A program made the position numbers and the translations under genes. Source: Siphonodentalium dalli (taxonomy: Eukaryota; Mollusca; Scaphopoda; Gadilida; Siphonodentaliidae). From it: 64,000 nucleotides of DNA. This document shows, in pieces, positions 56,190-64,000 of this stretch. Where the stretch lies: positions 160,043,465 through 160,107,464 of the forward strand of contig CP136068.1 in the NCBI GenBank assembly GCA_032622095.1, given 5' to 3'. How positions within the stretch are numbered: position 1 is the stretch's first letter; the number at the start of each line of letters is the position of its first letter. A model generated the notes under the pieces. The model did not search any database, was not told the DNA's origin, and worked only from the letters and a program-made list of their open reading frames with translations.

Positions 56190-57914
56190 ATGAAGCACCA
56201 GTGTTCAATTTGCTCTAGTGAGTATGTGCGGAACCATGATTTGATAAGACATGTACAATCTAAGCACACTGAGTTTGTTAACCGACACCCACAGCAGCAC
56301 CACCAAGCAGCAGCAACAAACAGCAGCAGCAGCAACAGGCAGCAGCATCATCAGCCACAACAACCGCCATTACAGCAACACCAGATACTACAACACCAGC
56401 AGGGGAAACAGCAACAAAGCGACATAACATCCTGCTTTGATGATTCAATGGCCAATGTCCAAGAAGATTTTATTTTCAAGCATCCATTCACGGCATGTGT
56501 AAGTGGACCGACATCTAGTGGGAAGACGTACTTCGTGAAAACCTTGCTACAAAAGTCTGCCTCAAAAATATCACCCGCACCTGACAGAATAATATGGTTT
56601 TATAAATATTGGCAGCCCCTATATGATGACATAAAGTATACCGTCACCCCTCAGGTCAACTTTATACGGGGAATACCAGCAAACTTGGATTCTCTTATCA
56701 ACCCCCAGTATAAAAATCTAGTTGTACTCGATGACTTGATGCAAACTTCATCAAAAGACCAGAGAGTTAATGATTTACATTCCGAAGGAAGTCACCATTT
56801 GAACTTATCTTTGATAAGTTTGAACCAGAATTTCTACTACAACAAGGATCCGACGCAACGACGAAATTGTCAATATTTGGTATTGTTCAATAATCCAATT
56901 GACAAGGGTTTAATTTCAACATTATCAAGACAGATGTATCCTGAATGCCCTCAACGTATGATGCGAGAGTTTTCGGAAGCGACGAGTGAACCGTACGGTT
57001 ACCTACTGGTGGATTTAAAAGCCGCAACCCCGGACACATTACGGCTGCGACAGAATGTGCTAAAAGAGGACACGAACCAACATATGGGTGAATGGAATGG
57101 CATGAAATATAATCTCCATAAGGACAGCGAGCACCCAGATGAACAGAATGTGGTGAAATGTGATGACAACAATAGCCCGGATCAACGGAATGAGATGAAA
57201 TATGATGACAGAGATCTCCCTGGTCAACGGGAGTGCATGACATATAATTATAGTGTACCCCATGGTCAACATAATGGCTATACTAAGGACATAAGGACAC
57301 CTGGTGAGATCAATGAAATTAATAAAGAAAACCATAAAAACATAGGCATTCGAGAAGACATGTCGTACCCTTGCAATGACTGTGGGCTTTTGTTCGAAGA
57401 TCAGCATGATGTCCAGAGACACGTAAAAAACTGGTGTCAAGAAAATAAGTTAAAACGAAAATTAACTGAGGACACGGATGATAGTCAGAATAAGAAAATT
57501 AAATCGAATGAAGATGAATACTTCAAAAGTTTGTGTGATGAGAGTAGAGATAAAGCACAAGAAGCATGGAGTGATAACGTGGAAACGTATATGGAAAACG
57601 GCTCGACAGAAAAAGAGGCAAAAGTACAAGCTGACAAGGACCTTAAAAGTACAGATCTTAAAACTGAAGGCATGAGGCTATTTATGAATGTTTATGCTTG
57701 GACAATAATAAAGAATATGTGGCTGCGCAATGGTACGCTGCACAACAGTGTCATGGATAAAGTGGAGAAATATATGAAGAATGGTTTTGAAGATCGTGAT
57801 GCAGTGAAAATGTCAATATTAAAGTACAGACCATTGCTAGAAAAGTTCATGGACGAAACAAATGACACATCTGACGAAAGTGATGACAATTCGGACGAAA
57901 GTGACTGTGAATAG
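56190..57914 (+). CDS. C2H2-finger A32/FtsK-like packaging ATPase, intact (574 aa)
   Basis: Residues 5-26 are a canonical C2H2 finger (Cys5, Cys8, His21, His26). Residues 33-77 are Gln/His-rich from CAG/CAA repeats. The ATPase core at about 90-300 shows Walker A GPTSSGKT (106-113), Walker B NLVVLDD (176-182), a polar sensor-like strand LSLISLNQN (206-214) and a C-terminal part of the core with YGYLLVDLKAATPDTLRLR. This motif set fits the A32/FtsK-HerA DNA-packaging ATPases of Polinton/adintovirus-type elements, which pump DNA into capsids. Residues of roughly 300-390 have degenerate MKYN/MKYD-type iterations, then a second finger (CNDCG...H...H..WC), a Lys-rich patch and an acidic tail (DESDDNSDESD). 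It is intronless, preceded by the 73-aa gene on the same strand, with AATAAA 8 nt after the stop. The fingers and long tail are unusual. No capsid gene is nearby, so function may be lost or changed. Confidence 0.8.
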   Translation: MKHQCSICSSEYVRNHDLIRHVQSKHTEFVNRHPQQHHQAAATNSSSSNRQQHHQPQQPPLQQHQILQHQQGKQQQSDITSCFDDSMANVQEDFIFKHPFTACVSGPTSSGKTYFVKTLLQKSASKISPAPDRIIWFYKYWQPLYDDIKYTVTPQVNFIRGIPANLDSLINPQYKNLVVLDDLMQTSSKDQRVNDLHSEGSHHLNLSLISLNQNFYYNKDPTQRRNCQYLVLFNNPIDKGLISTLSRQMYPECPQRMMREFSEATSEPYGYLLVDLKAATPDTLRLRQNVLKEDTNQHMGEWNGMKYNLHKDSEHPDEQNVVKCDDNNSPDQRNEMKYDDRDLPGQRECMTYNYSVPHGQHNGYTKDIRTPGEINEINKENHKNIGIREDMSYPCNDCGLLFEDQHDVQRHVKNWCQENKLKRKLTEDTDDSQNKKIKSNEDEYFKSLCDESRDKAQEAWSDNVETYMENGSTEKEAKVQADKDLKSTDLKTEGMRLFMNVYAWTIIKNMWLRNGTLHNSVMDKVEKYMKNGFEDRDAVKMSILKYRPLLEKFMDETNDTSDESDDNSDESDCE

Positions 57915-57921
57915 TTAATAT

Positions 57922-57927
57922 AATAAA
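57922..57927 (+). terminator. Poly(A) signal after the ATPase gene
   Basis: AATAAA begins 8 nt after the ATPase stop codon, and the mirror copy has it too (52895-52900). The tight spacing resembles compact viral or transposon genes. Confidence 0.5.
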
Positions 57928-58059
57928 TTGTACTATGTACTACTTGTCATGTTATTTTTCTCTTTTTTCCCTCGCTCACTTGCTTTTTCAGTGGCGCTCA
58001 CGACCGTACCCCCATAGCTTTCCGATGAATGGAAACAAGCCATATTTTTGACTAAATCC

Positions 58060-58185
58060 TGAACCGCCGGCGGCAGCGCCGCCGCCAATTTCTTTGCATG
58101 CCATAGGATTATGTAGTTGCCGCCGCCGCCACCGGCGGCGGCGCGGCGTTGACATGCGCATTACGGCCGCCGCCGCCGGCGGCGC
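58060..58185. repeat. CGG/GCC triplet runs, right arm
   Basis: Mirror of 52637-52757, with fewer or interrupted triplets (a GCCACCGGC variant). These length changes are among the largest differences between the arms. Confidence 0.85.
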
Positions 58186-58191
58186 TGGCTG

Positions 58192-58228
58192 GTCGACTCG
58201 CATATATAAGAGAATGCATTGGCACAGG
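58192..58228 (-). repeat. Terminal motif of the hairpin-element family, right arm
   Basis: Inverse of the motif at 52591-52627. The two would form the outer ends of a 5.6-kb element if the family TIR marks its boundary, yet the arm similarity continues a further 660 bp outward. Confidence 0.9.
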
Positions 58229-58309
58229 ATAAAAAAAATCCCGACTTCCGACTGGATTTGATATAGCGGGTCACATTTATGACTAAATCCTGAATTTTGT
58301 TAATTTTTA

Positions 58310-58540
58310 AAGTTTTTTGAAATTTGTGAAATTTGTGAAATTTGTGAAATTTGTGAAGTTTTTGAAGTTTTTGAAGTTTTTGAAATTTTTTGAAGTTTTT
58401 GAAGTTTTTCGAAATTTTTGAAATTTTGTAAGTTTTTGAAATTTTTGAACTTTTTGAACTTTTTGAAATTTTTGAAGTTTTTGAAATTTTTGAAATTTTT
58501 GAACTTTTTGAACTTTTTGAACTTTTTGAAGTTTTCAATG
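58310..58540 (-). repeat. Iterated TTCAAAAAG tract, right arm
   Basis: Mirror of 52284-52510 with a different number and order of units. Confidence 0.9.
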
Positions 58541-58890
58541 CGAGTGTCACTTTAACATTATCCCACAGTGTGCGCCATGCGTTACTTTAACATTCATCCA
58601 TAGTGAGTGTCACTTTAATAATCATCCCCAGTGAGAGCCTAGTGTCCCTTTAAAATTAAAGACTGAAGCTACCCCACCGAGATCATCACGTGATATACAT
58701 GTAGATACTATACCATTCATATGGAAAAGTCTGGATATAACCAGCGGGTCATGTCCGGACATGTCCAACCGGTACAAGTAGACCGACGCGTGGGCGGAGA
58801 ATATAGGTCAAACTCCAACGGTAGTACTGCATATAGGTCGGATAGAGTTATCGTTCCTGATCTGGGGGCCAAACAGGCGGGTTATCATCA

Positions 58891-59250
58891 TATATGGTTC
58901 ACCATAAAGATCATATAAGTCATTGCAAGGAAATGTATTCTGCACAAAAAGACTCGTGGGCACATATTGAGTTTCAGTCAACAATGAAAGAAATAAACTG
59001 ATAGAAATTAGTCGAATCAATAATACAGAACACAAAATTTGCATCACAAATCAACACTGATATTACACAAATTGTATTATATAGTGAATGGCTCGGGACG
59101 ACACTTGTGTGAAAGAGAATAAACAATTATAGTGCAGTAGTCAAGTGATGTATCCAATCGCAAACAGCCAATCAAACGCATCAAACCGCATGTATCCAAT
59201 CGCAAACAGCCAATCAAAGGCAACACACCGCAGTCGTCGGGATTCCGATA
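58891..59250. other. Right flank of the inverted duplication
   Basis: Noncoding. At 59151-59236 a unit of about 42 bp, GTATCCAATCGCAAACAGCC followed by AATCAAA, occurs twice in tandem, each with CCAAT-type words. Confidence 0.5.
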
Positions 59251-59257
59251 GTTAAGC

Positions 59258-59680
59258 TGGGAAGTAGGAAGGATACGGTTTATTTAACGCTTTATCTCTC
59301 GAGTAGGACGGATACGGTATAATTAACGCTTTATCTCTCGAGTAGGAAGGACACGGTATATTTAACGCTTTAACTCTCGAGTAGGAAGGATACGATATAT
59401 TTAACGCTTTATCTCTCGAGTAGGAAGGATACGGTATATTTAACGCTTTATCTCTCGAGTAGGACGGATACGGTATATTTAACGCTTTCTCTCTCAAGTA
59501 GGAAGGATACGGTATATTTAACGCTTTATCTCTCGAGTAGGAAGGATACGGTATATTTAACGCTTTATCTCTCGAGTATGACGGATACGGTATATTTAAC
59601 GCTTTATCTCTCAAGTAGGAAGGATACGGTATATTTAACGCTTTATCTCTCGAACAGGAAGGATACGGTATATTTAGTTT
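59258..59680 (-). repeat. 39-bp satellite, about eleven copies
   Basis: The unit is CTCGAGTAGGAAGGATACGG plus TATATTTAACGCTTTATCT. Because 39 is divisible by three, the minus strand stays open for 120 codons of a 13-residue repeat (RDKALNIPYPSYS). No promoter, start context or flanking gene supports translation, and substitutions do not favour synonymous sites in an obvious way, so it is annotated as satellite. Confidence 0.9.
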
Positions 59681-60700
59681 CCTTCCTCTCTGGGCGAGAA
59701 GACGGGGTAAATAGACTTATTATAGTGTAATATTCATCTTGAGTGTTGTATCTGTTTAAGGATCATTGATTTAATATAAGTCAATACCTGCTTTATACAC
59801 GGTCCGTTGGTTCTTTGGATGTGGTTCCGGTTTAGTCGCCGATCTTTACGATAAAGCTCCGTCGTTATTTTAACCCGTTCCATACTAAATACTCATCGAT
59901 GAATAGGTCTCTTAGGACATGTTCAGATAATAAGTTCAACTTCACCCATATTGATCTGACCGATGAGCATTTAGTTTTCATCGCAGTGTCATCTTATCAA
60001 TTCACTAAACTCATCAACATTGAGCCATTTAACCCGTTCTATACTTAAATATACGAGCGGCGTTGGCGGTGGGTATGCTGTTAAAATATTCACGTCCGTC
60101 AAAAACCGCCATAAACAGAAATAATAGTAAAATATAGACCAATAAGAAATATGGCATAAACAGTATGTTATTGTCAAATGTTTTCCTTTGTTATGTAAAC
60201 AAAAGCAAAAAAACGTTACAGTACCTGGCTTTTGTTTAGATCCGGATATGGTAAACATAAAGAGCGTTATTTGTTACTGTTTTCCTGATAGGGAAATAAT
60301 AAATAGCGTTTATATCATTTGTGTGTGATTGACCAATAAAATTGCGCTGTGTTATGAACACAGAAGCAAAACTTCTGTAACACGAGCAGGCTCTTGTTTA
60401 CGTACACCATCGTACGTATTGACGACAATTTACTATTTACGCGCTGATTATGTTTGGCATATATGAACAGAACTGTATATATTTTAATATTCCTTCTGTT
60501 GATGGCGATTTGTATAAGTATGAATATTTCTGCAACGAACGCCGCCCGTGCCTTTAATACTCATCGATGAATAGTTCCCTTATATATCCATTTCCCACTT
60601 CATGCACTTGTTATCAGCGAATGAATCTTTTATAATAAAATGTTTTGCGCATAGTATCATGTATTCAATATAGGCCGATCATCCAGTGAGGGGTCCAGGA
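59681..60700. other. Noncoding with short inverted and repeated words
   Basis: TACTCATCGATGAATAG occurs at 59889-59905 and 60558-60574, and AACCCGTTCTATACTTAAAT / CCGTTCCATACTAAATACTC near 59875 and 60032; GAGCGGCGTTGGCGG (60055) is roughly the inverse of AACGCCGCCCGTG (60539). This suggests a decayed element of about 700 bp. No gene. Confidence 0.4.
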
Positions 60701-60719
60701 AAATGTAACCTATTTTCGG

Positions 60720-60845
60720 CGTCACGTGGGGGTCGCGTGCAGTGATTCGTGACGTCATTGTTCCAAAATGGCGGCGCCCAGTAGCCTGCAAGACGTAGAT
60801 GCGTAGACAAGTTTCCGGTTGGCAATCACCATGGCAGGTGAATCT
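60720..60845 (+). promoter_or_regulatory. CpG-rich promoter-like patch with possible start codon and donor
   Basis: Within 120 bp occur CACGTG (60723-60728), a full CRE TGACGTCA (60750-60757) and AAAATGGCGGC (60765-60775, YY1-type start-region motif), then CACCATGGCAG/GTGAAT, a Kozak-like ATG at 60831 followed by a donor-like site at 60838. This pattern is typical of animal housekeeping promoters with a short first coding part. No second exon could be recognised downstream in the window, so the gene is only suspected. Confidence 0.3.
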
Positions 60846-60889
60846 TGACCCCTTCAGTGGAAGGAACAAGAAGCGAGAGAAAGTTAAGT

Positions 60890-61535
60890 ATATTCCTGGA
60901 TCCTATTTTTTTGGAAATTAATTACATTTGATTCAAAATGTCGCATGCAGACATCTCGTATATCGAAATTACGGCTCCCAAACGCATTATTTTCCGAAAA
61001 TCGGTTGCCATGTCAACCGGTCGCAATTTGGTGGTATCTACCCAAAATGTTTGGAAGATTTATAGACCACGGATGATCACCCATTTATTATGAGTTGTCA
61101 CGTGGAGAATTCTGTTACGACAAATGGTCTGACCCATGGCAGCATTAAATTAGCGCATACATTGCTATAAAATGATATAAAAGTAAACATTTTAACGTTA
61201 GAAAACGGGGGTTGGCGGCCATTTTGAATGGCGCCCTCTGTCGGTGATGGGTGATATTCGAGCAAGGCTAGTTCCAGATGTTGGCAAAATATTCCTGGAT
61301 CATTTAACTTTGGAAATCATTTATATTTGATTCAAAGTGTCGCAATATATCGTCATATAGCGAAATTACAGCCCCCAAACGCATAAATTTCCGAAAATAG
61401 GTTGCTATGGCAACCGGTCGCAATTGATGGTATCTACCCAAAATTTCTAGAAGATTTATAGACTACGGATGATTACCCATATAGTATAAGTTGTCACGCG
61501 GAGAATTCTACCATGGCAAATGGTCTGACCCAACA
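60890..61535 (+). repeat. Two direct repeats of about 245 bp
   Basis: 60890-61140 and 61288-61532 share TATTCCTGGATC, TTTGGAAAT-ATT, ATTTGATTCAAA, CCAAACGCATAA, CAACCGGTCGCAATT, GGTATCTACCCAAAAT, GAAGATTTATAGAC and CAAATGGTCTGACCCA, diverged by roughly a tenth to a fifth. The spacer includes GGCGCCCTCTGTCGG. Noncoding. Confidence 0.8.
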
Positions 61536-61539
61536 TTGA

Positions 61540-62600
61540 ACAAACGCATAAATTGTTATAAAATTATATAAAAGTAAGCATTTCTGCAAACAATCTCGTC
61601 TGTGAGTAATGTTTTCTCAAAAGAATCACGTCCCAAACGAGTTACGTTTTCATTGATCAAAATTAAATGTATATATATATATTGTAACAAAATTAGCAAA
61701 AAGTTATCTCACACAAGCTCTTTCGTCCCCAGGCTATCAATAACTTGCACAGATCCTTTCAATCACATGCTCTGTGCCTCATCGTGACAAGTCTATAATT
61801 ATACACGCTTCTGGTTTGGGTCCCGCATGCTATGTTAGACATAGATTTAGTCAAAGAGCTAATTGGTCCAATGTTTATAAGATATTAATTGTATATATAG
61901 CTCTTTGCTAAGTATAATGGGATCTTGATTAATGTAGAAATAAGTTGTTTCCCTTTCTGGTGGATCAACTCGGCGGTTCCTCGGCACTTATTCCTCAGGC
62001 CAATACTTGTGAGTTTGAGAGATAAAGTTGGGTTTCATTTGTTAAACTTATTTCTGAACATCCCACCAATGAATATGAATCCCTCTTCACTTGTTTTAGT
62101 TGTTCGTATGTATGTCGTCTGCTAATTTTGTATATACACCATTCCAAATAAATGACATACTATTCCATATGTATACTTGTATAACTGAATGTTATAATCC
62201 ACTTAGCAAAGAGACCGTTTATTTAACTATTCCGCATGACTTTATACACAATTCACCACATATCTGCCCTACATCGACTGCATTAACCATTTACATACTA
62301 AATGAATTATCTCCTTCGGTTATGCAAGTATGGATTCGAATGGTTTATTATTCACATTTGGAGGGGTGTTCACGAACCATAAGCTGACCACATATAACAA
62401 GAGTACAAAATGGGTCCTACTTATTTGAGGGAAAGGTTCAGATAATATATTCAACAAAGGACAATTGTCGTTTGCTAAACTTATAATTTTGACATTTCCT
62501 ATGGGATAAGTATTCATCAGTGAGTATTTAGTGCAGACAGGGTTAACTTATTATATACCAACTCCCCCATCACTCAACGCTGCACAGGCTCACCATCATC
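61540..62600. other. Noncoding, nothing recognised
   Basis: Several frames of 60-95 codons at 61.6-62.4 kb lack recognisable motifs and codon structure. A short (TA)n run lies at about 61670. Confidence 0.4.
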
Positions 62601-62836
62601 GTCGTCGTCGGCCCAACCGTCACCATTGACACTAAAATCTTTGCCGTCATTGTCATTATCATCATCATCCTCGTCACCATCACATAACCGTGTTATCATC
62701 TGCATCATCACCAGCGCTGTCACGACCACTGTCAGGCATATTCATCAATATCATCATCATCGTCGTCACCACCAACAACATTGCCATCAGCGGCACCATC
62801 GATCGTCATCATCATCATCTTTATCATTATCATAAT
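62595..62836 (+). repeat. (CAT/CGT/CAC)n triplet-rich tract
   Basis: Imperfect trinucleotide repeats (CATCATCATCGTCGTCACC and similar). The 69-codon Ser/His-rich frame over it follows the repeat and is not considered a gene. Confidence 0.85.
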
Positions 62837-62948
62837 TTCACTAAATGTTTATAAACTCATTTGAGTGCGAGCACTCGTCTACATCATATTCACGTATTGT
62901 ATATGTTTAGTATATTATTAGTTTTCCCTTTCTATTTGTATATAGAAT

Positions 62949-63047
62949 ATAACAAATTTAATCCACGAGTGGGATTGGCGATTTACACCACGAGCTTCAG
63001 TGAGTGGTGTAAATCAACAATCCCACGAGTGGATTAAATTTGTTATT
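62949..63047. repeat. Hairpin repeat 1, arms about 48 bp
   Basis: ATAACAAATTTAATCCACGA, GTGGGATTGGCGATTTACAC and CACGAGC are mirrored by GTGAGTGGTGTAAATC, then CCCACGAGTGGATTAAATTT and GTTAT. The same hairpin returns at 63330-63499. Confidence 0.85.
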
Positions 63048-63064
63048 CAGAAACACTATGCGCA

Positions 63065-63245
63065 TATTTTGTTTATGCCACGATCTTTACAATGCGATGG
63101 ATAAACACTTTTCCGTTCAAATTGTATGGAGAAAGTTTAATCCACGCTGCGAAGTTTATGCCACGATCTTTACAATGCGATGGATAAATACTTTTCCGTT
63201 CAAATTGTATGGAGAAAGTTTAATCCACTCTGCGAAGTTTAATCA
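63065..63245 (+). repeat. Tandem pair of about 81-bp units
   Basis: GTTTATGCCACGATCTTTAC, AATGCGATGGATAAA-AC, TTTTCCGTTCAAATTGTATG and GAGAAAGTTTAATCCAC occur twice in a row between the two hairpins. Confidence 0.85.
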
Positions 63246-63329
63246 ACAGTAGGCACGTTTAATCAACAGGTGTTGATTAAATGTAAAATTTAAACAGATG
63301 GCTTTATTTATATAGTAAGATAGGCGATC

Positions 63330-63499
63330 GTGGTGTAAATATAGAATATACGCATAGTGTTTCTGAATAACAAATTTAATCCACGAGTGGGATTGGCGAT
63401 TTACACCACGAGATTCAGCGAGTGGTGTAAATCGCCAATCCCACGAGTTAAATTTGTTATTCAGAAACACTAAGCGTATATTCTGTTTATGCCACGATT
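63330..63499. repeat. Hairpin repeat 2, arms about 80 bp
   Basis: Core identical in design to hairpin 1, extended outward by AATATACGCATAGTGTTTCT on the left and AGAAACACTAAGCGTATATT on the right, then ATCGTGG / CCACGAT. One arm lacks part of GAGTGGATT. The pair of hairpins with the tandem units between them looks like one larger foldback element of about 550 bp. Confidence 0.8.
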
Positions 63500-64000
63500 T
63501 TTACAATGTGAAAATTGTTATTTCCAATTTCCAATTTAAACCGTCATCAAACTATTTTCAAAGGACGAAAACATGATCCGTTTACGCTTTGCAACGGCAC
63601 CCATTTTTCGATACCACGGGTTTGGATTAAACCTTTACCTTGCCACGCATTCATATCAGAACACTGGAACGTAAGTAAACAACACAGACCTCTTTTAAGT
63701 GAACAAATTATAGTTTAAACAAATAATACATATATATCACAGCTTTCAATATCACAATTTTTGTGAATTGTCCATGTGTGCACCACACTGTGTGTCCGTG
63801 ACAACTTGTCTGGAAGGAACTATTTATTATCCGCGGAAGTCATTTCGTGAGTTAAATGTCACAATGGAAATTACGAATATGCACTGATATGAATGAACAA
63901 ATTAAAGCACTAATTGTCGTTCATGTGGATGTTGAGAGTGTTTATTTCTATTCTATTGTTGTTAAACAGGCTGTTCAGTATTCCTGATGGATTATTTGTA
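63500..64000. other. Noncoding, nothing recognised
   Basis: AT-rich sequence to the end of the window. The 67-codon frame at 63515-63718 shows no motif. Confidence 0.4.

Larger units (their letters stand above)
51928..58890. mobile_element. 7-kb inverted duplication carrying a virus-like packaging ATPase
   Basis: The left arm 51928-55211 and right arm 55624-58890 are inverse copies that differ by isolated substitutions and by repeat-length changes; a unique 412-bp spacer joins them. Each arm has, from the centre outward: a CGG/GCC-triplet run, a TATA box, a 73-aa basic protein, a tiny overlapping ORF, a 574-codon ATPase gene, an AATAAA just after its stop, further CGG-triplet runs, the CCTGTGCCAATGCATTCTC motif, an iterated TTCAAAAAG tract, and about 400 bp of AT/GC-mixed sequence. 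This is far longer than the TIRs usual in Polinton-type elements, and capsid, protease, polymerase and integrase genes are absent. It may be a head-to-head dimer of a reduced virus-derived element, or an inverted duplication made after integration. Confidence 0.85.

Noticed and set aside
56186-56191. TAAATG at the ATPase start, as in late promoters of some large DNA viruses
   Set aside because: A six-base match in AT-rich DNA; the upstream neighbouring gene uses an ordinary TATA box.

Overview
The window looks like a stretch of an animal nuclear genome, most likely a lophotrochozoan such as a mollusc. It is AT-rich and gene-poor, it has spliced exons with GT/AG borders, it is packed with (TA)n runs and transposable-element remains, and its one clear host gene is a secreted PAN plus C-type-lectin protein. 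The assignment to molluscs is an inference from the type of gene and repeats. There are no operons, ribosome-binding sites or other prokaryotic features.

Layout. 1-5 kb: a LINE 3' remnant, a long degenerate array of about 187-bp units and a 375-bp duplication. 6.3-8.7 kb: a complete 2.4-kb DNA element with terminal inverted repeats (TIRs) whose interior is a two-sided array of GC-rich units. 8.7-21.5 kb: mostly noncoding, with an array of about 145-bp units, a tRNA-derived SINE and small inverted-repeat elements. 21.5-30.1 kb: the three-exon lectin gene; its 7.2-kb first intron holds two foldback elements and a tandem array of Helitron-like units that stops 22 nt before the exon 2 acceptor. 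31-35 kb: two copies of a short element whose ends are hairpins. 35.1-39.1 kb: a decayed LINE (endonuclease, start of reverse transcriptase, C-terminal Cys-rich end) interrupted by a second, inverted copy of the 2.4-kb element. 40.6-42.4 kb: a Crypton/DUF3504-type tyrosine recombinase with two in-frame stops. 42.4-51.9 kb: noncoding, with Helitron-like ends, a 2-kb Harbinger-like TIR element and satellites. 51.9-58.9 kb: a near-perfect 7-kb inverted duplication. 59-64 kb: a 39-bp satellite, a possible CpG-rich promoter and hairpin repeats.

The most notable region is the inverted duplication. Each arm of about 3.27 kb carries, from the centre outward, a TATA box, a 73-aa lysine-rich protein, a tiny ORF that overlaps its stop by ATGA, and a 574-aa protein. 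That protein has a C2H2 finger, a Walker A/B packaging-type ATPase core of the A32/FtsK-like class known from Polinton/adintovirus-type elements, and an acidic tail. The right ATPase copy is open; the left has one CGA-to-TGA nonsense change. No polymerase, integrase or capsid gene is visible. Both arms contain the same terminal motif (CCTGTGCCAATGCATTCTC) that bounds the short hairpin elements at 31 and 34.6 kb, which suggests that these short elements and the ATPase-bearing element belong to one family. This could be an undescribed endogenous virus-like or virus-derived mobile element, but the link is an inference that needs genome-wide copies to confirm.
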